Shown here piece after piece: positions 28,129 through 38,957 of a stretch of 40,116 nucleotides of DNA. This DNA is from Chara braunii. Taxonomy: Eukaryota > Streptophyta > Charophyceae > Charales > Characeae. Position numbers and translations under genes: made by a program. Within the stretch, counting starts at the first letter, position 1. Each line of letters starts with the position of its first letter. Below the pieces are notes generated by a model. That model worked only from the letters and a program-made list of their open reading frames with translations. It was not told where the DNA came from and did no database searches. The stretch spans positions 637,385 through 677,500 of the forward strand of contig BFEA01000661.1 in NCBI GenBank assembly GCA_003427395.1, read 5' to 3'.

Positions 28129-31100
28129 GATCGTGGTGGAACACGTGGTAATGGCTGTGCAAAACCATCTGATTACCATATCGAATGTGCTTCTGCACAT
28201 GTATGGGGAAGCAATGCTGAGCGACAAACACGACGTCAAGAAGCATTCGCAACTTGCGATCGTTTTGGTCAACCAAGTTTGTTTATTACATTAACACCAA
28301 ATACTGATACAACATATACCTTCGCATCATACGTTGGACTTCTAAATATTTAAGACTTTTGTAATATTTTTATAAATACTCCTGAAATAAATACAGAACA
28401 ACTCAAAGAATTATCAATGGCTGATAACATTGCATCAGCGCGTCTCTTTTATCGATTAATACTTATCTTCTTACATGATGTTCTCGGATTCGATCCTATT
28501 ACACATAAGAGCAAACCCAAAGGAGGTATATTTGGCAATGTCAAAGCATATTTTGGAATGGTGGAAACACAAGGACGAGGAACTTTACATTTACATGCAC
28601 TCATTTGGCTTGAAAATACACCATTGACAACTCTGGAATTTGACAAATTACAAACTTGTAATAATCAATTTCATGAATCAGTAATACAATATGTTAATAG
28701 CATTGTAACAACAGGTGAAACTAAAGACATTTCATTACTCTCTTGTACAGAATGTCATGCTTTACTACCTTCTTATATACCATATCCAATTTCTTCCTCG
28801 GCACGTTGTTCACCGTCTTCAAAAAATAAAGTCAAATAAGAATATGAACCTGCAAGTTTAAAATGTAAACATTATAATACACTTTTTAGTTCGCAACACA
28901 TACATCGGCAACAAATTATAGAATCTAACCCATCACTTGGCTATAACAAATTATCTGATTCCAATCTTCCAAGAGCCAATTATATTCATATGACTGATGA
29001 TATATTTCACACGCATCCTATAAGTCAAACTCTTTTAGCAATTCCTCCACATTATCCTTCTTTTTCTTAGTCATTGCCCGCACTTCTTTATTTGGTTCAA
29101 ACACACCATTGGACACATATTAATTCATGTTTAAAAAAAAACTGCATGAATAAAAATGAACAAATATGTCGATATCCTTTTCCACGTGAACATTGTGAAA
29201 CAACTACGTTACATGAAACAGGAATTGAATTAGCACGTGCACCTTGAGATGAATACATCAATGCTTATAATAATATCATCTTATCAAGTTACAAATGTAA
29301 TCATGATATTCAACCTCTATTTCGTGGTGTTGAAACACCAAAACGAATATTTTATTGTTATAACTATAAAACAAAAAATCAACATAAAGTTGATTGTGAA
29401 ACCGCTCTCCGCTTAGCTGCTTTCGACGCAAGACAACGCAAAAAACAACTAGTTGAAGAAGAAACCCCTCTTTCAACTGAAACAAAAACTCGTCGCCGAT
29501 TATCATCTCAACTCTTTAGTATGACTAACAAACAAGAAATTGCAGGTCCACTTTGTGCATTATATTTATCTTGTGCTTCTCAAAGTCATACATATAAAAC
29601 GATTCCTTTATATAATATGTTAAAACAAATACTTAATGACAAAGAAAATGTATGTTCTTTAGAAAAAATAAATAGAACATACATTCTTTCTGATCCCTTA
29701 GACGATTACATTTATCATCCAAATTCACTTACAAATATATGTTTGTATGAATTTGTCATGCAATTTTATCGACACAATAAATTTTCTATATCGGAAACAA
29801 AAGAAGATTTATTGCCCAATCATCCGTTATATAAACAAAAATATTTAAATAAATACAAATATCCATGTATACCAGTTATTATTTATTCTATGCGTACTCC
29901 TTATTTAGAAACTTGTACAAATGAAGAAAATAAAACACCACATACTCAAATTTCCCTTTTATTATTCAAACCATTTCGCAAATTATCTGATTTAATACAA
30001 AATGATCAAAATTGGCATGACGATTCATCTCTTTTTATGAAAAAATGCCGGTATTTGTTCATAACATATATTTACAGATGCAAGATTATCATATTTCGCG
30101 CAACCGTGCAAACGAAATTCAAAAAAATCGACCAACTAAATATGCAGAATACGAAAATAATGACAACGATTTGGATTCTTCTTCAGAACAGTCAACAGAA
30201 AACGATTTTCTCTTTTTTAATACTTTAGATGATAATATCTTAGATAATACATCAAATGAAGACAATAAAGATATGAACGATTACATTCCCATGATTGATC
30301 TTCAATCAATAAAAACGCAAAATATTTCAAATCAAATTTCAAAATTAATGACACCATTTATCAATCAAACCTTAAAAACATATAATATATTACATAATTT
30401 ATCTCAATTTCCAACACAAACTTAAACAGAACAAAAAATTTTAGATATTGATATGGCTTTAGCATTGACAAAAACAAAATCATCTAATATATCTGAAATA
30501 CCAAATTTAATTTCAAATTGGAATACTATCCCCTTACCAACTTGTGTACAACTAATTACAGATGCACTTCAACCAAAAAAATGTATACAAACACCTAACT
30601 CTAAACCATCAAGTTCCTCTATATCTAATTTCCCTATAATTTTTGAAGTTTCGCAACATTTCTCATTAAATGAAAAACAACATTTAACTTTTGTTTTACT
30701 TGCTCAAGCATTATTAAATACTTGGTTACTACAAATATCAAATGAAAATACAAATAACACAATCCCATTAGACAAAAACTATAAAAGACCAACAACTTCT
30801 TATGTTTCTTACAGGCGAAAGTGACACTGACAAATCTCATATTTTTTCCGCTATTCAAACATTTGCTGACAAATGGCAACATCATAAAAGCGTCGCAAAA
30901 ACTGCAATGACAGGAAAAGCAGGAGTTGGAATATTGGATATAACATTTCATAGTTGGTTGGGAATGCATTATCTTAAAGAAGATCGTTATTTCGATCGAC
31001 GAAAAACACAATGAAAAGACATACCATGATTTACACCTGATTTAGCAATACTTATTATTGACGAATTTAGCATGATGAGCAAAAACGACTTTGTTCGTTT

Positions 31101-33178
31101 AGACATGGTATTACGTGATGTACGAAAACTAGATATTCCTTTTGGTGGAATACACATACTTGCATCTGGTAATATTTTTCAAATGTCACCAGTAAAAGGC
31201 ATACCAATTTTCTATGAACCATGTCTAAATCTTGCACATACATCTTCCGATCACGAAGCGTTCAAATTATGGAGATTATTTTCTGTTATTATAATATTAA
31301 CAGATTCCATACGATTTAAAACGGATCCTGAATGGAGAATACTTTGCAAAAATGCTAGATTCGAAATTTTGACTGACGATTTTATCAACATAATGAATAG
31401 TAGATTAATTAGCGAAGCAAAATAAATTTCATTAATACAGTCAATAAATATACCAAAAAATTCACATCCTATATTTGTTGCACCTGACAACGATAATCGT
31501 ATCAACCTTATACATACTTATACACGCACATTATGCAAACAAATCCAAAATAATCATTATCCAATTCGTATTATTGCTAATTTCAAAAATGTCTTATAAA
31601 AATTAAATAAACATGATATTGCATATATAATGTCATTGCCAGATAATAAATTAGGTAAATTTGCACCCTTTCTCGATCTTCTACCAGGTATACCAATTAT
31701 TTTCACACAAAACATTGATCCTCCTCGAGGAATTGCAAATGGAACATTCGGAATTCTCCTTTCATTACAATTCCCATCCGATACAACATTTTCTACCTTT
31801 CATGATAAAAACGCAGATATACATGTATTAATTCCAAGTTGTCCACCTGATTTAGCTTGTATTCATATTCCAAATCAACAACTTCCATTTTCTATTTCTA
31901 ATAATCTACCAAAAAATATATATCATGTTTTCAGACAACGATCTTATAAATCTTTTACAATCGAACTTCCTACTTCACGCTCTATGCTTCAAAGAACATG
32001 CACTGTACGTCCTTTGCGATTCCCCTTTATTTCTGCAATAGCTTCTACAATTTATAAAATCTAAGAAGAAACATCATCTTGTTTATTTATCGCTGAATGG
32101 AAAGCATATTCTGAAGAAAAAAAACCTGAACGTAATGTTCCCCAACAAGGTTATATCATAATTTCTCGTGTTGTAAATAGATATGCTTTATTTACTATAA
32201 AACCATTAACTAAATAATTTTTTTTATATTTCAAACCTCCTATTGCTATCCTCAATGAACACAGACGACTTGAAACTTTAGTCGAAAAACTTCTTTCTCT
32301 ACATAATTTTAAATCAAATAATTCATCAACCTCTACTTATAGCAACCTTTTTAATATTTATTTTCATACGCTTCACGAGTCATCAAACAAACATATTTCA
32401 CCAAATCATCTTCAACGTAAAATATGTATATCACCATCAACAGCGTTAAACAATTTTTCTTTTTCAAATATTAATATATTATCTTCAATTCATTCTCATA
32501 TTTCTATTACATTATGGAATCCACCTTCAATTAATGCTAAACTATCTTCACAATGTCAATATCATACAATACGTCATACATCTTGGCTTTCGGATACACC
32601 TATCAATGATGACATGGACCTAATAATGGAAACATTTCCTTCTGTATTCACAATAAACACTTTGATATATTATGGATGTATAGCACATCATAATCATACT
32701 TTCACAAATCGTCACGTTAATTCACGTTACCGATTACGCACATTAGAAACATACGATCATTTTTTTATTCCTCTACATTTACATGGTAATCATTGGGCAC
32801 TTGGCTATATTGACATTAAAAATCGTATACTTCATTTTTACGACAGTTTACATTTTTCAAACACTTCTTTTTTTGGAAAATATGCGTATTTGGTTTCAAC
32901 ATCGAACAGATATCCTTTCTACAATGACCACCGCACCTCAAATTAATATTCACGGTCCACAACAAACCAATTCTAATGACAGTGGAATTTTTTTATTAAC
33001 AATGGCACGCCATTTGGTTTTAACACCACCCTTTTCTCATATTACAGTTTTTAATCCACTAGATATACCATTTTATCGATCATTTATACATGACGAACTC
33101 TCTACAAACATTCTCAAATCAATAATTCCACACCCACATAATATCTTCTCCATTCCTCCTCCATACAACTGTCAATAA
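28129..33178 (+). pseudogene. Helitron-like Rep, PIF1 helicase and Ulp1-like protease
   Basis: Rep part (28171-29560): PSLFITLTPN (motif 1), GRGTLHLHALIW with the His-x-His of the HUH motif at about 28576, KCNHDIQPLFRG, and FYCYNYKTKNQ giving Y-x3-Y-x2-K (Tyr codons 29353 and 29365) for the two-tyrosine nuclease. Helicase part (30650-32280): a Walker A remnant GESDTDKS, Walker B LIIDEFSMM, ILASGNIFQMSPV, IIFTQNIDPPRGIANGTFG and IIISRVVNRYAL. Protease part (32580-33080): SWLSDTPIND, HGNHWALGY (His), LHFYDSLH (Asp), GPQQTNSNDSGIF (Gln, with Ser in place of the catalytic Cys). Stops occur at 28351, 28837, near 29070, near 29247 and at further sites. The frame shifts at about 30040-30100, about 30805 and in the T-run near 32870. 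The N-terminus is missing. It would nick, unwind and transfer single-stranded DNA. Confidence 0.85.
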
Positions 33179-33452
33179 ATGCCTTATATAACTTCATATT
33201 TATATTTTACAAATTATTTTTATATCAATTCGATTCATCGTTCTAAAACCAAATGTTCCATTTATAAATTTTCAACAAAAAACAAAACGTTTTTCAAACT
33301 ACTATCTTAAACAAAAAACATATTACACTTTCAATAATATACTTTATCAAAAAAAAAAAATCCAAATTTTATAATTCATACATTGGAACGTTTGTTTCTT
33401 GTGTTTTTCGAACAAACAGAAACAATTTGACTCGAAGAACATCGTCAATAAA
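33179..33452. other. AT-rich spacer between protease end and X1
   Basis: No ORF. It could hold a poly(A) signal for the Rep-helicase gene and a promoter for X1, but AT-richness makes motif calls unreliable. Confidence 0.4.
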
Positions 33453-34457
33453 ATGGATGCTTCATCAAGTACCGGACATACACATATTCGATTTCATCGA
33501 TCAACCGATACACATATATTTGATCCGGTCCTTCGCAATTACTACCCACCTTCTGCTGTTCGTCCACCAAATACATTAATTCCACTATAACATATATTAG
33601 ACGGATTTCGAATTACATACAGTCGCGCACATTATTGTAACATTCCCAATCCTATAATCCCACCAGCCCTTAACGACTTTTTCGTTATCGATCCTTTTCG
33701 TTCAACTTTGACACTATTATCTCTTTTTGATTGTCACTATAACCTTGTTGAAGTTACATAAGCACAATACGCATATTACTCATCGTATCAAGCCCCACCA
33801 AATAATACACAACTCTTTCACTTTAGGCGCCACTCTGCACTAATCACTTTTCAATCTGACCAAAGAACATTTTGCATCATTGACATCAGCATTGCTATGC
33901 GAATAATCTCACATTCATTCTTTTCATTCGTTCTTCTTTCATTAATTACATTTCACAACACTCCTTTACATTCTCTGTCCTTTAGTGCAACACAAGAATT
34001 TGACGAAAATTTATCAAATTACATCAGAGCAAATCTATCTAACTTTATAATATTTTTCTCTGTCTTCACGCTCACACTTTGTACGTTTGTCACTCCAGTA
34101 TCGAGCGAACTAGCTCATTACAGAGCAACTTTACTTCGACTTTACATCATCAACTATACATATGATTCTTATACATTAACACAACTTGTTAATATTTTCG
34201 AACACTTACTATTTGTTTTTTTTCACAATACACCTGAAAATCCTGCTTTTCTTGCACAATGGTTTTTCTGGGGCCCTGGCCCGTGGTTCTATTACATACT
34301 CAATCATATTGTACGATATCCAACTGCATATTCTTATTTTCCTTCTCGAGCTATTCGACAATTCACACCTTTCACAACATATCGGCGCGCTTTCCGAGTT
34401 GATCATGATAGTAATGATTTAGCATTATTTGTTTTTCAATCACTCGAAATTGAATAA
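33453..34457 (+). pseudogene. X1, unknown protein, copy with natural start
   Basis: ATG 33453 (MDASSSTGHTHIRFH) opens a 334-codon frame ending TAA 34455-34457, interrupted by TAA at 33588-33590 and 33759-33761. Copy A has GAA and AAA at those two positions, and where copy A has its own stop (15391) copy B reads CAA. The two copies thus support one ancestral frame. The hydrophobic segment FFSFVLLSLITF lies near residue 155, and AQWFFWGPGPWFYYILNHI is strictly kept apart from one Leu/Phe change. No homologue is recognised. Confidence 0.55.
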
Positions 34458-34673
34458 ATCATATATATTATTATAACATAATTTAATAAACAATTTTTTT
34501 TACATTTTTTTGAAATACTTTTCATTAACCCTTCTTCTTCTTTTTACTTTTTATTTTCTAAATATTTTAATTGTTTTCTCCTTTTTCTTTCTAAAACAAA
34601 TAATTTATATTATCCCCTACCTAAATTTTTGTACACAAATAATAACTCATCTTCTTTTATTTGTATTCAGATA

Positions 34674-35324
34674 ATGGCTTCTGGCACATCACATACAACT
34701 GCAAATACCACTAATTCAAATACTACACATTTGAAACGCAAACGACCTTCCATTGACGAAGTACTACAAATATCAAAGAAGCTGCGCAAAAATCAATGCA
34801 ATCATGGACGCATCATTCATAACAAGATGTGTGAACTACAAACATTTATCGAATGAGCAACACCTTCTGGACCGTTGGTGATAACGGATAGAGGATATCT
34901 CGTACAATTCAGATGGCGTTGGACAAGAGACATACTCGTTGTGGATATGCTTCTCGCTGACACAGACCAAGAAGCAGAAGTCGACAACATATATTGGACA
35001 CTTACAAATGTCCACGGAACAACATATAACGATATACTATCAGTGCTGCGCAAAGGAACTGTTTACGACTACAATGAAGATTTTGCTATGCCGACGATCG
35101 AAACTCTGTTAACATTCAATCGTACTACGGGTCACAGATTTCATATATGAAATGAGCAACGATATCCATGTTTCAATGCCAACACGAGATCGATGGAGCC
35201 TCCTCCGTCACACAGAATTGCGCTCGATAATGTACAATCAGCACCAAATGATCATCATACTTCTGCGTATACATCATCAACGATTACTTCGAATCCTCAA
35301 CAAGATCAAGATACAGCAACGTAA
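34674..35324 (+). pseudogene. X2, unknown protein, two in-frame TGAs
   Basis: Starts at ATG 34674 after TTTGTATTCAG. TGA at 34854-34856 and 35148-35150 interrupt it; copy A has GGA and TGG there. Landmarks are LKRKRPSIDEVLQISKKLR at the N-terminus, LLADTDQEAEVDN, and VLRKGTVYDYNEDFAMPTIE. The Asn/Thr/Gln-rich tail is kept. Confidence 0.5.
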
Positions 35325-35823
35325 ACTATAAGGTAACAAATATCAAAATCAAATAAAATCTTATTTCTTTTTCTGTTCAAAATCTTATATCATTATTCTT
35401 CTTCATAATATTAATTCCATACAATCATAATTTCTTTATATCGTTCACTACCATTATAAACACTTACTTTCAATTACTATATACATAACATTTCAATCCT
35501 TCATTACATTTTTCTTTTCCTATACTCATTCCAAAATTCCATAAAAACAATAAATAAAATTAAACCATTGCTAAAAATTACATATTTGTAAATCTTATTT
35601 TTTTTTAATAATAATTAATACTAATTAAAACATAAAAAAAAAATTCAATCTGCAACGTCGATATAAAATATTTTTTTCAACTTTCCATGCTTGCAACTCA
35701 TACTCCCAAAAATTCGTTTTGTATAATCATTCTTCTCCATAATGATACTTACATCTAATTTCTGTTTCTCCATGTTGTTTACTTTTTCTCCAGTTGCTTG
35801 TTTCTATTCAATACTTATATATT
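35325..35823. other. Noncoding spacer before X3, almost identical to copy A
   Basis: No ORF. From about 35450 it is nearly identical to copy A (see 17010-17610). A pyrimidine run ending TTTCTCCAG lies 30 bases before the X3 ATG and could be a splice acceptor. Confidence 0.5.
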
Positions 35824-36165
35824 ATGGCAATCACTCACCAATCTTTCGATAATCTTTGCACACACTTAGAACAATATAATCTTCATCATAGAATAGAAAT
35901 CAATAAAGAAGGCATTGTATTATCTTATCTTGCTTATCACTCTACAACTGCTATTTCTTTATATATCTTCCTAGCAGATATCATACCATTACCAACAAAT
36001 CCTCAAAATCTTCGTATCGCAATTATCAACGACATCATTTGTACTCTTGATGCTCCTCATCCCGGAACTATAATTCTATTAATTAATACTACTCATCACA
36101 GATTCATTTCTACATCCTTTATAGCTTTCAATGCATTATTCACTTTTACATATATTATGAATTAA
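35824..36165 (+). CDS. X3, small unknown protein, intact frame
   Basis: 113 residues, identical to the copy A protein except for about six residues, all in the last third. Landmarks are SLYIFLADIIPLPTN and NTTHHRFISTSF. The first two thirds lie in the near-identical block. Whether it is translated is unknown. Confidence 0.5.
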   Translation: MAITHQSFDNLCTHLEQYNLHHRIEINKEGIVLSYLAYHSTTAISLYIFLADIIPLPTNPQNLRIAIINDIICTLDAPHPGTIILLINTTHHRFISTSFIAFNALFTFTYIMN

Positions 36166-36337
36166 ATCATAACACTATAATACACACCATCATTTCCTCG
36201 TTTTTCTATAAACTTATTATATACAATTTTATAATTTTTTCCTTATATTATAACTATAAAATAACTCAACTTCTTTTGTTATATTTCATGGCAGGTCAAA
36301 TACAACTTCAAAAAGACCATCAAGATCAAGCGACTAC

Positions 36338-36823
36338 ATGGAGTCCAAAACACAACATGGAAGATGCATACATCACACGAGAACGATCGACCTCGAGCGA
36401 TATCTTCAATTTCTTCCTATGTATCAGCCATTGCCAATTGTGGAAACTGAACTTCTAGTATATCATCGCATATTGCATAGAGGACGACAACACATGACTA
36501 AGTTGTATTTGGCTGATATGGATCAACGAGAGGCTATCAAGGACATCCATACAGTACTTAGTTCAAAATATATAGACACATACAAAGATATAATTCCATT
36601 GCTACGATTAGCTGCAGTCTATGATTACAATGACAACTATGACATTCCACTAATAGGAACAACTATGACATTCCATTACACTTCTAATCACCACAAATTA
36701 TTAGAACTTCCTGGACTAACATTCGATGTTGATTTCCAACACATGATACCACAACCTCTTCCAATCCATACATTACCACTTCGACCAAATACGCCTCATA
36801 TTTCTATTCATCAAAACAAATAA
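36338..36823 (+). CDS. X4, unknown protein, intact in this copy
   Basis: 161 residues from ATG 36338 to TAA. Central features are LYLADMDQREAIKDIH, TYKDIIPLLRLAAVYDYN and HYTSNHHKLLELPG, which align in order with the X2 blocks LLADTDQ, TYNDILSLLRKGTVYDYN and NRTTGHRIHI. This supports X2 and X4 as paralogues, with X3 a more distant relative. An alternative upstream ATG at 36288 in another frame gives a short unrelated peptide. The copy A version is frameshifted. Function unknown; no metal-binding or catalytic motif stands out. Confidence 0.5.
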   Translation: MESKTQHGRCIHHTRTIDLERYLQFLPMYQPLPIVETELLVYHRILHRGRQHMTKLYLADMDQREAIKDIHTVLSSKYIDTYKDIIPLLRLAAVYDYNDNYDIPLIGTTMTFHYTSNHHKLLELPGLTFDVDFQHMIPQPLPIHTLPLRPNTPHISIHQNK

Positions 36824-37155
36824 AAAATCAATTATTTATATAAATTATTTAATCAATAATATAGAACTCCTAACATTGTTTTCAAAAATATCTCCAAAAT
36901 TGTAAAATTTTCCTCTTTTTTGTTTCAAAAATACATTACTTACTCCTAACAAAATCTCTTCCTGTACATTAGTTCTATATCAATTTACAAAATAAAATAG
37001 TTTCTTCAAAAAATACTAAACACAACCCTCCCTTACAAAAATAGTAAATCATAATTTGTATAATGTTTCAACACTTTTCAAAAAAAAATTACTTACAACT
37101 ATATTCATTTTCTAACATTTTAAATACACTTCAAAAAAACATTAGTCATAATATG

Positions 37156-37592
37156 CCCTTGATGTTGAGTTTTTTTTTTTCCTTTCCTCTTATTTCCCTT
37201 TTTCTTTTTTCATGTTTAGATCGAACATAAACAAATTTGCATTTTTTCAAGTTCATTGAGACTCTCAATTAAATACTTCTAATGATACTTTGCCCGTTAC
37301 ATTTCAACTACCATTAGTTTTTTGTATTTCATTGGCAACATTAAGCTCCTAATAGACGACTCTATTTCACTTGCAACGTTGAACTATATACCCTTGATGT
37401 TTATTTTTTTTCTTTTGCTTTCCTCCTATTTCCCTTTCTTCCTTTTTCATGTTTAGATCGATTATAAACAAATTTGCATTTTTCTAATGATACTTTGCCC
37501 GTTACATTTCAACTATCATTAATTTTTTGTATTTCATTGGCAACATTAAACTCCTAATGGACGACTCTATTTCACTTGCAACGTTGAACTAT
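37156..37592. repeat. Two-unit tandem repeat in the 3' tail of copy B
   Basis: Units 37156-37390 and 37391-37592 match the pair at 18714-19150, including the shorter second unit. The last bases shared with copy A are at 37672. Confidence 0.9.
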
Positions 37593-37672
37593 TTGAATAT
37601 TTGAATGTAAATACTTTTCAAAAAATATGCAAAAACGATCTTGAATTCCCTATACAACCTCAAACAAATTGT

Positions 37673-38059
37673 ATTAAATCTAATCGGCTTCTAACAAATT
37701 CTTTTTTTTTTTTTGGCATATTTCAAAACCCTCTACAACAAGGCCCTCAGTTTAAATTTTCATCAAGGTGCTACTGTTTAGAGTTACCAATCATAACTCC
37801 GCATAATCGTCCAATCGTCCATACAGCCCCCCAAACTACAATCTCATATGCCCTGGCTGCGCCCCCGCGCCTCGCGCGGTTCAAGTGAGCGATGAAGAAA
37901 CGGCCCTCTATTACTCTCCAACGCATCCGAGGCGGCCCTGTGGCGTCCCCGAAAACTTTCCAAAGCCTTCCAGACGTTCGCCCCAAAGGTGTGGGGTCCA
38001 CATCTAACTGGTAGCGGGGCCAGCCACAACCTCCCCTCTACTTGGCATGAATTCAGGCT
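37673..38059. other. Transition from AT-rich element to GC-rich host sequence
   Basis: AT-rich to about 37810, then abruptly GC-rich. The small ORF 37601-37888 crosses the element boundary and is spurious. No gene is seen. Confidence 0.4.
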
Positions 38060-38275
38060 CGGCCTGTCCCGAATCCGGGGCTCGGTCCCACCTGCGCATT
38101 TTCGTTGTGGGAGGCTACAACGAAGAGAATGGCGGGCGCCTAAGGACCATGGGCTGCCAAATGACCAAAAAATCGATGGTCCCTAGAGGGCCGCCAGTCG
38201 CTTCGTGGTAGCCTCCTACAACGAAAATGCGTAGGCGGGGCAGAGCCCGCGGTTCGGAGGAGGCGGGTTCAGGGT
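38060..38275. repeat. Large imperfect foldback upstream of the ILP1 homologue
   Basis: The core arms 38091-38125 and 38201-38235 are 35 bases each with three mismatches. Pairing continues inward (38126-38152 with 38174-38200, about 20 of 27) and more weakly outward to about 38060 and 38275, leaving a loop of about 21 bases. The whole is a palindrome of about 215 bases, typical in size and form of a foldback MITE. The left arm also contains a perfect 8-bp palindrome (TTCGTTGT..ACAACGAA). Confidence 0.8.
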
Positions 38276-38836
38276 TGGTAGCAGATGGACTGAAGGTTTG
38301 ATACCGAAGCCCGGGCGTGAACCGATCACCGTGCCGCTCACCGAGGCGCGGGTGAGCACGGACGCAGATCGAGACAGGGTGAGCCGATGATCGAGCTTGC
38401 TGGAGGTGGTCGTCGTCTTCGAGAGGAGAGGGGGGGGGGCGGAGGGCGGAGGGCGCGACACGTGTCACGCCTAGTGTTTCTCCTGGTCATATCGCACCTG
38501 GATTATGGGAGCAAGGCTGGGATTCTCGAGGGAAGAGCTACTCGGTGTCGGCGTAGTGACGGAGGCAGCAGCAGTAGCAGCAGCAGCAGCAGAAGCAGCA
38601 GCAGGGTTTCATTGGTTCGCAGTTGTGGACGATCGGCGGACTCATTCAGGGAGTGCGTGGAATACATTGCAGGCCCGACGTCTATCCCGGTGAATGAACC
38701 AGCGCCGTGTAACTGGTCTTGATTACGTCCAGGTGCAGCCAAGTCGTGCATTAGGATTCTCTTAACCTAAGCTGGTAGAAGATTTGGTTGATCCGTTAGG
38801 AGGCGTAATGAACACGTCGAGATTCATCGTGTTAAC

Positions 38837-38838
<2 letters not shown>
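38276..38838. other. Upstream region of the ILP1 homologue
   Basis: GC-rich, without a supported gene. A CAG/CAG-like trinucleotide tract lies at about 38563-38606. The overlapping frames around it are poly-Ser/Ala/Leu translations of that tract. Promoter elements could not be fixed. Confidence 0.4.

Positions 38839-38917
<79 letters not shown>
38839..38917. repeat. (GA)n tract, probable 5' UTR or core promoter
   Basis: About 39 perfect GA units ending 40 bases before the ATG of the ILP1 homologue. GA/CT tracts are common in plant 5' UTRs and can bind GAGA-binding proteins, but a regulatory role here is inferred. Confidence 0.9.
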
Positions 38918-38919
<2 letters not shown>

Positions 38920-38957
38920 TTGGGACACCACAGGGGGAGGGTTGAGGAGCAGGAAGG

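Larger units (their letters stand above)
28129..37672 (+). mobile_element. AT-rich Helitron-like element, copy B with Rep-helicase
   Basis: Order: Rep-PIF1-Ulp1 pseudogene (28129-33178), X1 (33453-34457), X2 (34674-35324), X3 (35824-36165), X4 (36338-36823), tandem tail (37156-37592). All share one strand, and AT-rich composition differs sharply from the GC-rich sequence from about 37850 on. The part from 33474 to 37672 is repeated as copy A, which shows that the accessory ORFs move or copy as a unit. Calling it Helitron-like rests on the HUH Rep plus PIF1 helicase pairing. No 5' TC or 3' hairpin-CTRR terminus was found, so ends are approximate. Confidence 0.7.
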
